Source: Sphaerotilus sp. (GTDB lineage: Bacteria > Pseudomonadota > Gammaproteobacteria > Burkholderiales > Burkholderiaceae_C). Taken from it: a stretch of 63,223 nt of DNA. Where the stretch lies: the NCBI GenBank assembly GCA_013299055.1, contig JAAFKB010000008.1, positions 1 through 63,223 on the forward strand, written 5' to 3'. The notes under the pieces were generated by a model that worked only from the letters and a program-made list of their open reading frames with translations, ran no database searches and was not told where the DNA came from. Positions 17,713 through 25,721 of this stretch are shown piece by piece. Both the position numbers and the translations under genes were made by a program. The number at the start of each line of letters is the position of its first letter. Positions within the stretch are counted from its first letter, which is position 1.

Positions 17713-19112
17713 GCCCGCCGGACCTGCTGCCTGCGCCTGACCGCCTGCGCGGGCTGCTCGCCACGCTGGAGGCTGGCCTGCTGGAGCGCGCCACCGAGGT
17801 GCGGCTGGCCTTGCTCGGGGCGCTGGCGGGTGAACACATCCTGCTCATCGGCCCGCCCGGCACCGCCAAGAGCGAACTCGCCCGCCGCCTGCACCGCGTC
17901 TTCGAGGGCGCGCCCTATTTCGAGCGCCTGCTGACCCGCTTTTCCACGCCCGAGGAGCTGTTCGGCCCCTTGTCGCTCAAGGCGCTGGAGGACGACCGCT
18001 ACGAGCGCCTGACCACCGGCTTCCTGCCGACGGCCGGGATCGCCTTCCTCGACGAGGTGTTCAAGGCCAACTCCGCCATCCTCAATGCGCTGCTGACGTT
18101 GCTGCATGAACGCGAGTTCGACAACGGCACCGGCCGCACGCGCACGCCGCTGGTCAGCGTGATCGCCGCCAGCAACGAGGTGCCCGCGGACGAGGCACTG
18201 CAGGCGTTCCACGACCGCTTCCTCGTGCGCCTGCCGATCGCGCCGGTGAGCGACGCCAGCTTCGAGGCGCTGCTGCAGCTCACCCGCAGCGACGACTCCG
18301 GCGCACCGCCCGACGCCTTGACGCAAGCCGAGCGGGCCGCGATCGCCCAGGCCAGCGCCCGCGTGCGCCTGAGCGTGGAGGCGGTCGAGGCGCTGCGGGC
18401 CTTGCGCCGCTGGCTGGGTGCGCAGCAGACCACGCTGTCCGACCGCCGCTGGCGCCAGTGGGTCGGGTTGATGCGCTGCGCCGCCGCCACCGAAGGCCGG
18501 GCGCAGATCGACGCGCTCGACCTGTGGCTGGCGCCCTATGTGGCCAGCCCGACGCCGGAGCTGGTGCCGGCGCTGACGCAGTGGTTCGACACCGAGATCG
18601 CCCGCGCCGTGCCGCAGGACGCCCCCTGGCTCACCCGCGCCGTCGAAGCCTTCGAGCACCAGTGGGAGATCGAGCGCAGCGCCGAAGCCGAGGACGACGG
18701 GGGCACCGCCGGCAAGCTTGCGCTGGCCCGCGCCATCGGCGGCGGGCAGGACGACGGCGGCATGGCCCGGCTGATGACCGCGTCGCTCGAAGCCCACACG
18801 CGGCGCCGCTACAGCCCGGTCCACATCGCCGCCCGGCTGGCGCAGATCGACGAGATCACCGGCCCTGCCGCCGCGCACTGGAGCCGCGTCCACCAGGATG
18901 CCACTGGACTGGCCGACCGGCTGCGCGAGCGGGTGTGGACGCCGGCGCCGGTGCTGGAGCGCCTGCTCGGCGCACACACCCACACGCTGGCGACACTGGA
19001 CGGCCTGCTCGCCCGGCTGGAGACGGTGCGCGCCGGGTTCGCTGCGCTGCCGGTCGAAGTCCCTGCGGGGGATGCGGCACCCGCCTGCGCGCCGGAACCG
19101 GTGGTCCTCTAG
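17709..19112 (+). CDS. ravA: RavA-type MoxR AAA+ ATPase
   Basis: This is a 467-residue AAA+ ATPase of the MoxR branch. It has Walker A LIGPPGTAKSELARR near residue 48, LLTRFSTPEELFGPLSLKAL typical of MoxR, Walker B GIAFLDEVFKANSAIL, sensor 1 VIAASNEVP and an arginine finger region HDRFLVRLPI. The long C-terminal part (about residues 280-467) matches the RavA extension rather than short MoxR proteins. RavA works with the VWA protein ViaA as a chaperone-like pair for metalloenzyme or respiratory complexes. The ViaA-like gene starts 2 bp after this stop. Confidence 0.88.
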   Translation: MSPPDLLPAPDRLRGLLATLEAGLLERATEVRLALLGALAGEHILLIGPPGTAKSELARRLHRVFEGAPYFERLLTRFSTPEELFGPLSLKALEDDRYERLTTGFLPTAGIAFLDEVFKANSAILNALLTLLHEREFDNGTGRTRTPLVSVIAASNEVPADEALQAFHDRFLVRLPIAPVSDASFEALLQLTRSDDSGAPPDALTQAERAAIAQASARVRLSVEAVEALRALRRWLGAQQTTLSDRRWRQWVGLMRCAAATEGRAQIDALDLWLAPYVASPTPELVPALTQWFDTEIARAVPQDAPWLTRAVEAFEHQWEIERSAEAEDDGGTAGKLALARAIGGGQDDGGMARLMTASLEAHTRRRYSPVHIAARLAQIDEITGPAAAHWSRVHQDATGLADRLRERVWTPAPVLERLLGAHTHTLATLDGLLARLETVRAGFAALPVEVPAGDAAPACAPEPVVL

Positions 19113-19113
19113 C

Positions 19114-20619
19114 GTGCAGTCGCCGCTGCCGTCGGCGGATGCGCCGTTCCACCACCTCGCCCCGCTGCCGCGCACGCTGTGGCTGCCGGCGCTGATCGCC
19201 AGCGTCGGCCACGCCGAAGCACGGCTGCTGGACACGCGCTGCTGGCAGCAGGCGCTGCTGGCCGGTGATCTGCCGCCCGACGGGGCCGATTTCGGGGATG
19301 CGGAGGCGACCGCGCCGCTGCGGGCCGCGGTGGGTGAACTCGGGCTGCCGGGCCTGAGCCGCAGCGCACCCGCCCTGGCCGAGCAGGTCTTGCGCACGCT
19401 GCTGTGGCACCTCGACCGTATCGCCGACCACCAGCCGCGCCTGGGCCGCGCCGCCGCCATCGCCCAGGTGGCGGCCGATTTCCGCGGTGCCTGGCAACTG
19501 GAGACGCAGGGCTGGGAAGAGCACCTGCGTCTGCTGCAGGGCCTGGGCGACCTGAGCGCGCTGCGCTGGGACGACCTGCGTGGCCATCTGCAGTCCCGCC
19601 CCTGGCAGGAAGCGCGCCGTGCCGCCGCGTGGCTGGAGAAGCTGCCACAGCTCGCCGAGCTGATCCGCCAGCTCGGCCGTGCCGAACGCCACGACACCCG
19701 CCCGCCCGCCCCGGCCGTCGACCCGGAAGTCACCCACCGTCCGGTCCACGGCCTGCGCGCCGTCGTCACGCGGCTGCCGGACATGCCGGGCGAGCTGACC
19801 GGCATCCACCTCTCCGGCCGCATCGAGCGGATGCTGGCCAGCGAGGCGGTGATGCTGCGCCACCCGGTGCTGCAGCGGCTGTGGCGGGCACGCCATGCCG
19901 AAGCGCGGCTGCTGAGCTGGGAGTCGCAGGCCGTGCTGACCGACTGGCGCCACGACCCCGCCGCCCCACCCCGCACCAGCGCCACGCCACCGCAGCCCGA
20001 ACCCCGCGCCCGCGGCCCGTTCATCCTCTGCGTGGACACGTCCGGTTCGATGCGCGGCGCACCCGAGAACATCGCCAAGGCCGTCGTCATCGCCGCGCTG
20101 CGCGCCGCCCACGCCGAGCAGCGCGGCTGCGTGCTGATCGCCTTCGGGGGACCGGGCGAGGTGGTCGAGCGCGAACTGGACCTGCGCCCGGCCGGTCTGC
20201 AGGCGCTGATGGACCTGATGGGCCAGAGCTTCGACGGCGGCACCGACGTGCAGACCCCGATCGAACACGCCATCGAGCGCGTCCACCAGGCGCGCTGGCA
20301 GCAGGCTGACCTGCTCATCGTCAGCGACGGCGAGTTCGGCTGCGTGCCCGCCACGCTGCAGCGGCTGGATGACGCCCGCATGCGCTTCGGGCTGCGGGTG
20401 CAGGGCGTGCTGGTCGGCGACCGGGAAACGATGGGGCTGATGGAGGTGTGCGATCACCTGCACTGGGTACGCGACTGGCGTCGCTACGCCGAGACCGCCC
20501 GGGGCAGCGAGGGCCGCGGCTATTCGCCCGTCCACAGCAAGAGCCTGACGGCGCTGTATTTCCCCAATGCCCTGTCTCCGCGTGCAGCCCGGCACCGCGA
20601 CCCCCACCAGATACCCTGA
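19114..20619 (+). CDS. viaA: ViaA-like von Willebrand factor A domain protein
   Basis: This is a 501-residue partner of the upstream ATPase. A helical N-terminal region of about 300 residues is followed by a VWA domain with an intact MIDAS metal site: FILCVDTSGSMRGAPENIAK (DxSxS near residue 306), GTDVQTPIEHAI (Thr) and LIVSDGEFG (Asp). That layout matches E. coli ViaA. The start is inferred as the GTG at 19114, 2 bp after the ATPase stop; longer in-frame extensions run back into the ATPase gene. Coupled translation and the known RavA-ViaA interaction support a two-protein complex. Confidence 0.85.
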   Translation: MQSPLPSADAPFHHLAPLPRTLWLPALIASVGHAEARLLDTRCWQQALLAGDLPPDGADFGDAEATAPLRAAVGELGLPGLSRSAPALAEQVLRTLLWHLDRIADHQPRLGRAAAIAQVAADFRGAWQLETQGWEEHLRLLQGLGDLSALRWDDLRGHLQSRPWQEARRAAAWLEKLPQLAELIRQLGRAERHDTRPPAPAVDPEVTHRPVHGLRAVVTRLPDMPGELTGIHLSGRIERMLASEAVMLRHPVLQRLWRARHAEARLLSWESQAVLTDWRHDPAAPPRTSATPPQPEPRARGPFILCVDTSGSMRGAPENIAKAVVIAALRAAHAEQRGCVLIAFGGPGEVVERELDLRPAGLQALMDLMGQSFDGGTDVQTPIEHAIERVHQARWQQADLLIVSDGEFGCVPATLQRLDDARMRFGLRVQGVLVGDRETMGLMEVCDHLHWVRDWRRYAETARGSEGRGYSPVHSKSLTALYFPNALSPRAARHRDPHQIP

Positions 20620-20627
20620 CAGGTATA

Positions 20628-20633
20628 TAGAAT
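20628..20633 (+). promoter_or_regulatory. -10-like TAGAAT before the MBL hydrolase gene
   Basis: TATATAGAAT ends 6 bases before the ATG at 20640. There is no ribosome binding site, so a leaderless transcript is inferred. It lies just after the viaA stop codon. Confidence 0.55.
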
Positions 20634-20639
20634 GGCGGC

Positions 20640-21557
20640 ATGCACACCGCCGCCACCCCCACCACGACCCCTCCAGCCCGACTGCTGGTCGAGTCCTTCT
20701 TCGACGAGGCCACGTCCACCTTCAGCCACCTCGTGCTGGACCGCTCGACCGGACAGTGCGCGCTGGTGGACAGCGTGCTCGACTACGACCCCAAGTCCGG
20801 CCGCACCCGCACCACCGGCGCCGAGCGGCTGGTCGTCCGCGTGCGGGAACTCGGCGCGCAGGTGCAGTGGCTGCTCGAAACCCATGTCCACGCCGACCAC
20901 CTCTCCGCCGCGCCGTGGCTGCAGGCGCAGCTCGGTGGCCGCATCGCCATCGGTGCGCAGATCACCACGGTGCAGAAGACCTTCGGTGCGCTGTTCCATG
21001 CCGAACCCGGTTTTGCCCGCGACGGCAGCCAGTTCGACCACCTCTTCCAGGACGGCGAGACCTTCGCCATCGGCAGCCTGAACGCCACCGCCCTGCACAC
21101 GCCCGGCCACACCCCCGCCTGCATGACCTACCTCGTGGACGACAGCGCCCACGGCGGCGAACGCGCGGCCTTCGTCGGCGACACGCTGTTCATGCCCGAC
21201 TACGGCACCGCCCGCTGTGACTTCCCCGGCGGCGATGCGGCCACGCTGTTCCGCTCGGTGCGCCGCGTGCTGGCGCTGCCCGAGGACACGCGGCTCTACC
21301 TGTGCCACGACTACCGCCCCGGTGGCCGCCCGCTGGCCCATGTCAGCACCGTGGCCGAGCAGCGCGCCGGCAACGTGCATGTCCACGACGGCATCGCCGA
21401 AGCCGACTTCGTCGCGATGCGGCGGGCACGCGACGCGACGCTGGGCATGCCCGTGCTCATCCTGCCCTCGGTGCAGGTCAACATGCGTGCCGGCCACCTG
21501 CCCCCGGCGGAGGACAACGGCGTGTCCTACCTGAAGATCCCGCTGAACGCACTCTGA
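20640..21557 (+). CDS. Persulfide dioxygenase-like metallo-beta-lactamase fold hydrolase
   Basis: This is a 305-residue cytosolic MBL-fold enzyme. Metal ligands are seen in LETHVHADHLSAAPWL, ALHTPGHTPACMTY and FVGDTLFMPDYGTARCDFPGG, and in LYLCHDYRPGGR. The mix of HxHADH, the late CHDY and the conserved DYGTARCDFPGG segment resembles the ETHE1/Blh group, which oxidises glutathione persulfide, more than glyoxalase II. Conserved mononuclear-iron residues of that group seem present, but activity is inferred. It has its own leaderless-type promoter. Confidence 0.8.
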   Translation: MHTAATPTTTPPARLLVESFFDEATSTFSHLVLDRSTGQCALVDSVLDYDPKSGRTRTTGAERLVVRVRELGAQVQWLLETHVHADHLSAAPWLQAQLGGRIAIGAQITTVQKTFGALFHAEPGFARDGSQFDHLFQDGETFAIGSLNATALHTPGHTPACMTYLVDDSAHGGERAAFVGDTLFMPDYGTARCDFPGGDAATLFRSVRRVLALPEDTRLYLCHDYRPGGRPLAHVSTVAEQRAGNVHVHDGIAEADFVAMRRARDATLGMPVLILPSVQVNMRAGHLPPAEDNGVSYLKIPLNAL

Positions 21558-21594
21558 CACGCGCAGTGGCTGGGCGGCAGGCCGGCGGTGCAGC

Positions 21595-21600
21595 GACAAT
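21595..21600 (+). promoter_or_regulatory. -10-like GACAAT before amn
   Basis: GACAAT ends 5 bases before the ATG at 21606 with no ribosome binding site, fitting the leaderless pattern and fixing the start codon. Confidence 0.5.
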
Positions 21601-21605
21601 GGCCC

Positions 21606-23093
21606 ATGCCACGCACCGTCCTCACCACCCAGAGCTTCACCGACGCCGACGCCGCGCTCGCGCACGCCAAGGCCATCTACGACTCGGGCATCGCCCACCT
21701 GCGGCAATCGCTGAAGGAGTTTGTCGGCGGGCAGGAAGGCATGGCCCATGTGCGCGCCTGCTACCCGTTCGTGCGGGTACGGGTGGACACGGTCGAACGG
21801 GCCGATTCGCGGCTGTCCTATGGCTTCGTGGCCGGGCCGGGGGTGTACGAGACGACGCTGACCCGCCCGGATCTCTTTCGCCATTACCTGCGCGAACAGT
21901 TCAAGCTGCTGCTGAAGAACCACGGTGTCGCACTGGAGGTCGGCCTGTCCAGCCAGCCGATTCCCGTGCATTTCAGCTTCGCCGAGCACGACCACATCGA
22001 AGGCACGATGCCGCCGGAACGCCGCTCGCGCCTGCGTGACCTGTTCGACCTGCCCGACCTCGCTGCCATGGACGACGGCATCGCCAACGGCAGCCACGGG
22101 CCGCACCCCGCCGCCGACGGCATCACGCGCCACCCGCTGGCGCTGTTCACCGCCCCGCGCATCGACTATTCGCTGCACCGCCTGCGCCACTACACCGGCA
22201 CCGCACCCGAGCACTTCCAGAACTACGTGCTCTTCACGAACTACCAGTTCTACATCGACGAGTTCGTGCGGCTGGGCCATGAGCTGATGGCCGACGAGAA
22301 CGGCGAATACACCGCCTTCGTCGAACCCGGCAACGTGCTGACCCGCCGCACCGGCCTGCCCGCCGAGCCGGGCGACGAGCTGGGCGCCCCGCCGCCGCGC
22401 CTGCCGCAGATGCCGGCCTACCACCTCAAGCGCCACGGCCACAGCGGCATCACGATGGTCAACATCGGCGTCGGCCCAAGCAACGCCAAGACCATCACCG
22501 ACCACATCGCGGTGCTGCGCCCGCACGCCTGGCTGATGCTCGGCCACTGCGCCGGGCTGCGCAACACGCAGCAGCTCGGCGACTACGTGCTCGCCCACGG
22601 CTACGTGCGCGAGGACCATGTGCTCGACGAGGAACTGCCGCTGTGGGTGCCGATCCCGCCGCTGGCCGAGATCCAGGTCGCGCTCGAATCGGCGGTGGCC
22701 GAGGTGACGCAGCTCTCCGGCTACGAGCTGAAGAAGATCATGCGCACCGGCACGGTCGCCTCCACCGACAACCGCAACTGGGAGCTGCTGCCGCACCCGG
22801 GTCCGGAGCGCCGCTTCAGCCAGAGCCGCGCCGTGGCGTTGGACATGGAAAGCGCCACCATCGCCGCCAACGGTTTCCGTTTCCGGGTTCCATACGGTAC
22901 CCTGCTATGCGTCTCCGACAAACCGCTCCACGGCGAAATCAAGCTCCCCGGCATGGCCAACCACTTCTACCGCGAACGGGTCGATCAGCACCTGCGCATC
23001 GGCATCCGTGCCATCGAGATCCTGCGCCACCAGGGGCTGGACCACCTCCACAGCCGCAAGCTGCGCAGCTTCGCCGAAGTCGCCTTCCAGTAG
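21606..23093 (+). CDS. amn: AMP nucleosidase
   Basis: This is a 495-residue enzyme that cleaves AMP to adenine and ribose-5-phosphate, controlling the adenylate pool in the cytosol. The N-terminal AMP-nucleosidase domain (residues 1-190) is followed by the phosphorylase/nucleosidase fold: GITMVNIGVGPSNAKTITDH, WLMLGHCAGLRNTQQLGDYV, AVALDMESATIAANGFRFRV and TLLCVSDKPLHGEIKLPG. Length and layout match E. coli Amn. The ATG at 21606 was preferred over an ATG 18 bp upstream because a GACAAT hexamer lies 5 bases before it. Confidence 0.95.
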   Translation: MPRTVLTTQSFTDADAALAHAKAIYDSGIAHLRQSLKEFVGGQEGMAHVRACYPFVRVRVDTVERADSRLSYGFVAGPGVYETTLTRPDLFRHYLREQFKLLLKNHGVALEVGLSSQPIPVHFSFAEHDHIEGTMPPERRSRLRDLFDLPDLAAMDDGIANGSHGPHPAADGITRHPLALFTAPRIDYSLHRLRHYTGTAPEHFQNYVLFTNYQFYIDEFVRLGHELMADENGEYTAFVEPGNVLTRRTGLPAEPGDELGAPPPRLPQMPAYHLKRHGHSGITMVNIGVGPSNAKTITDHIAVLRPHAWLMLGHCAGLRNTQQLGDYVLAHGYVREDHVLDEELPLWVPIPPLAEIQVALESAVAEVTQLSGYELKKIMRTGTVASTDNRNWELLPHPGPERRFSQSRAVALDMESATIAANGFRFRVPYGTLLCVSDKPLHGEIKLPGMANHFYRERVDQHLRIGIRAIEILRHQGLDHLHSRKLRSFAEVAFQ

Positions 23094-23114
23094 GCCGACG
23101 CCAGGACCGCGCGC

Positions 23115-24347
23115 ATGGAGCTGGATGTCCGCACCCTGATGGTCGTGTTCACGGTCAACGTGATCGCAGTCGCCCTGGCCACGCCGGCCATCATGGGCTG
23201 GCGACTGGGTCCGGCGGCGCGGTGGGCGGTGCTGTCCATGGGGCTGCAGGCAGGCGGCTGGGTCTGCCTGGTGCTGTCCACGTTCTGGCGCAATGCCTGG
23301 CAGGACCAGGCCAGCTCCGTGCTCGCCATGGCGGGAATGTCGGCCAGTCTGGTGGCACTGCGGCATGCGGTCGGTCTGTGGAGCGGGCGGACCACGCCGC
23401 TGTGGCCGATGTGGGCGCTGACGCTGCTGATGACACTGGGCTATGGGCTCGGTTTCGCGCATTACCCTTGGCGTGTCGGCCTGGCCAACGGCGTGCTGGC
23501 GCTGCAGATGGTGCTGGTGGTCGTGGCGGTCGGTCAGCGCAGTCCCGAGACCGGCTGGCGCTGGCGGGCGCTGATCGGGCTGTGCATGGTGGCGATGGCC
23601 GTGGTGACCGCCTGGCGCGGAGTGCTCGGGGCGCTCTACACCGCGTCCTACCCTTACCTCACCGCGCCACACCCGGTCAACATGGTGGCGGCGCTGGTGA
23701 GCAACCTCTCGCTGGTGCTGACGACGGTGGCGCTGCTGCTGGCCTACCGCGAGGAGGCAGAACGGGCCTTGCGCGCGCAGGCCCTCACCGACGACCTCAC
23801 AGGACTGCTCAACCGCCGTGCCTGGACCGAGCGGGCCGACGCCCTGCTCGCCCATGCCCGCCGGCATGGCCAGCCGCTGGTGGTGGCCATGCTCGACATC
23901 GACCATTTCAAGCGCATCAACGACGAACGCGGTCACGCCCAGGGGGATGTGGCGCTGCGGCTGCTGGCTCGGCTGCTGCGCGAGGAGCTGCGCAGCGGCG
24001 ACCTGGCCGGGCGCTACGGCGGCGAGGAGTTCTGCGTCCTGCTGCCGCACACGCGCGAAGGCCAGGCACTCTCGCTCGACCAGCGGCTGCGGCACTGCCT
24101 GCGGCTGCAGTCGGTGCAGGAGCTGGGCTACACGCTCGAATACAGCGCCGGCGTGGCCGCGCTCGGCCAGCACGACCACACGCTCGACGACCTGCTGCGC
24201 CGCGCCGACGAGGCGCTCTACGAGGCCAAGCGTGCCGGGCGCGGACAGGTGGTGCTGGCGCCACGCGAGCCCCTGTCTGCCTCGCCCGCGCCACACCGCC
24301 CCCAGGCCCGCGCCGTCCCCACCCCCGTGCTCCCCACCACGCCATGA
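23115..24347 (+). CDS. Membrane-bound diguanylate cyclase (GGDEF)
   Basis: This is a 410-residue protein predicted to make cyclic di-GMP. Residues 1-210 hold about seven membrane spans (LMVVFTVNVIAVALATPAIM and following), a 7TM-like sensor. A short helix leads to the GGDEF domain: LTDDLTGLLNRRAW, MLDIDHFKRINDERGHAQGD and the active-site loop RYGGEEFCVLLP near residue 301. Loop residues needed for catalysis are intact. No inhibitory-site RxxD is obvious upstream of the loop. The signal sensed is unknown. The stop overlaps the next ATG (ATGA), so it is coupled to the nitronate monooxygenase gene. Confidence 0.92.
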   Translation: MELDVRTLMVVFTVNVIAVALATPAIMGWRLGPAARWAVLSMGLQAGGWVCLVLSTFWRNAWQDQASSVLAMAGMSASLVALRHAVGLWSGRTTPLWPMWALTLLMTLGYGLGFAHYPWRVGLANGVLALQMVLVVVAVGQRSPETGWRWRALIGLCMVAMAVVTAWRGVLGALYTASYPYLTAPHPVNMVAALVSNLSLVLTTVALLLAYREEAERALRAQALTDDLTGLLNRRAWTERADALLAHARRHGQPLVVAMLDIDHFKRINDERGHAQGDVALRLLARLLREELRSGDLAGRYGGEEFCVLLPHTREGQALSLDQRLRHCLRLQSVQELGYTLEYSAGVAALGQHDHTLDDLLRRADEALYEAKRAGRGQVVLAPREPLSASPAPHRPQARAVPTPVLPTTP

Positions 24348-25441
24348 CCCACGCCCCACGCCCGCGCCCCAGCCTGACCCAGCTCCTCGGCACCACGTTG
24401 CCGATCCTGCAGGCGCCGATGGCTGGCGTGCAAGGCAGCGCGCTGACCGTGGCCGTGTCGAACGCGGGCGGACTGGGCGCCCTGCCCTGCGCCATGCTCG
24501 GGCCGGACGCGCTGCGACAGGAACTCGCCGCCATCCAGGCACAGACCGACCGACCGTTCAACGTCAACTTCTTCTGCCACACTCCGCCCGCGCCGGACAG
24601 CGCGCGCGAGGCCGCCTGGCGCACCCAGCTCGCCCCCGCCTACACCGAGTTCGGCATTGACCCGGCGGCCATCCCGGCGGGGCCCGGCAGACGGCCGTTC
24701 GACGCGGAAAGCGCCGACCTCCTGGCCGCCTTCGCCCCGCCGGTCGTGAGTTTCCATTTCGGCCTGCCGTCGCCCGCGCTGCTGGCCCGCGTGCGGGGCT
24801 GGGGCGCCAAGGTGCTGTCGTCGGCCACCACGGTCGAGGAAGCGCGCTGGCTGGTGGCGCACGGGGTGGATGCCGTCATCGCCCAGGGCCTCGAAGCCGG
24901 CGGCCACCGCGGCCACTTCCTCTCGGACGACCTGACGCGCCAGATGGGCACCTTCGCGCTCGTGCCGCAGATCGTGGCGGCGGTGGACGTGCCGGTCATC
25001 GCTGCGGGGGGCATCGCGGACGCGGCCGGCGTGGCGGCAGCACTGGCGCTGGGCGCGGCGGGGGTGCAGGTGGGCACGGCCTACCTGCTGTGCCCGGAGG
25101 CGACTGTCAGCGCCGTCCACCGACGCGCCCTGCAGAGCGCCGCGGCACGGCACACGGCGCTCACCAACCTGTTCACCGGTCGTCCGGCGCGGGGCATCGT
25201 CAACCGCTTCATGCACGAACACGGCCCGATCAGCCCCGCCGCCCCGCCGTTTCCGCTGGCCACCGCTGCCGTCGCCCCCCTGCGGGCCGCCGCCGAGGCC
25301 GCGGACAGCGGTGCCTTTTCACCCCTGTGGGCGGGACAGCACGCCCACGCCTGTCGTCCCCTGCCAGCCGCGGAGATCACCCGCGCACTGGCCCGCCACT
25401 GGACCCCACCATGCACGTCATCGTCTTCCGCAACCGCCTGA
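24344..25441 (+). CDS. Nitronate monooxygenase family protein
   Basis: This is a 365-residue FMN-dependent TIM-barrel protein of the 2-nitropropane dioxygenase family, which oxidises toxic alkyl nitronates. Signatures are PILQAPMAGVQGSALTVAVS at the start, NAGGLGALPCAML, VVSFHFGLPSPALLARV, DAVIAQGLEAGGHRGHF (catalytic His in GGHRG) and VIAAGGIADAAGVAAALALG with GVQVGTAYL for FMN. The last dozen residues (TPPCTSSSSATA) are read in the frame overlapping the next gene by 31 bp and look like an extended tail. It may detoxify nitronates; a flavin-oxidase role on another substrate is possible. Confidence 0.88.
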   Translation: MTHAPRPRPSLTQLLGTTLPILQAPMAGVQGSALTVAVSNAGGLGALPCAMLGPDALRQELAAIQAQTDRPFNVNFFCHTPPAPDSAREAAWRTQLAPAYTEFGIDPAAIPAGPGRRPFDAESADLLAAFAPPVVSFHFGLPSPALLARVRGWGAKVLSSATTVEEARWLVAHGVDAVIAQGLEAGGHRGHFLSDDLTRQMGTFALVPQIVAAVDVPVIAAGGIADAAGVAAALALGAAGVQVGTAYLLCPEATVSAVHRRALQSAAARHTALTNLFTGRPARGIVNRFMHEHGPISPAAPPFPLATAAVAPLRAAAEAADSGAFSPLWAGQHAHACRPLPAAEITRALARHWTPPCTSSSSATA

Positions 25442-25716
25442 AACCCGACGCCCTGGCCGAGTACACCGACTGGGCCGAGCGCATGAGCGCACTGGCGCGG
25501 ACCATGCCCGGCTACGTCTCGCACAAGGGCTTCACCGCCGCCGATGGCGAGCGGGTCACGATCGTCGAATTCGCGACCGAAGAAGGCCTGCGGGCCTGGG
25601 CCACCCACCCGGAGCACGTCGCCGCCAAGCAGCACGGGCGCGCCGGGTTCTACGCGGAATACTCGCTGCAGGTCTGCACCGAGCAGCGCGTGTCCCGGTT
25701 CACTGCTGCGTCCTGA
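25411..25716 (+). CDS. Antibiotic biosynthesis monooxygenase (ABM) domain protein
   Basis: This is a 101-residue single ABM/dimeric ferredoxin-like domain. MHVIVFRNRLKPDALAEYTD, MPGYVSHKGFTAADGERVTI and EEGLRAWATHPEHVAAKQHG are typical of the small cofactor-free monooxygenase or heme-chaperone-like members. The family covers quinone-forming oxygenases, heme-degrading enzymes and proteins of unknown role, so no reaction is assigned. It begins inside the end of the nitronate monooxygenase gene and is presumably co-translated with it. Confidence 0.85.
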   Translation: MHVIVFRNRLKPDALAEYTDWAERMSALARTMPGYVSHKGFTAADGERVTIVEFATEEGLRAWATHPEHVAAKQHGRAGFYAEYSLQVCTEQRVSRFTAAS

Positions 25717-25721
25717 ACGGC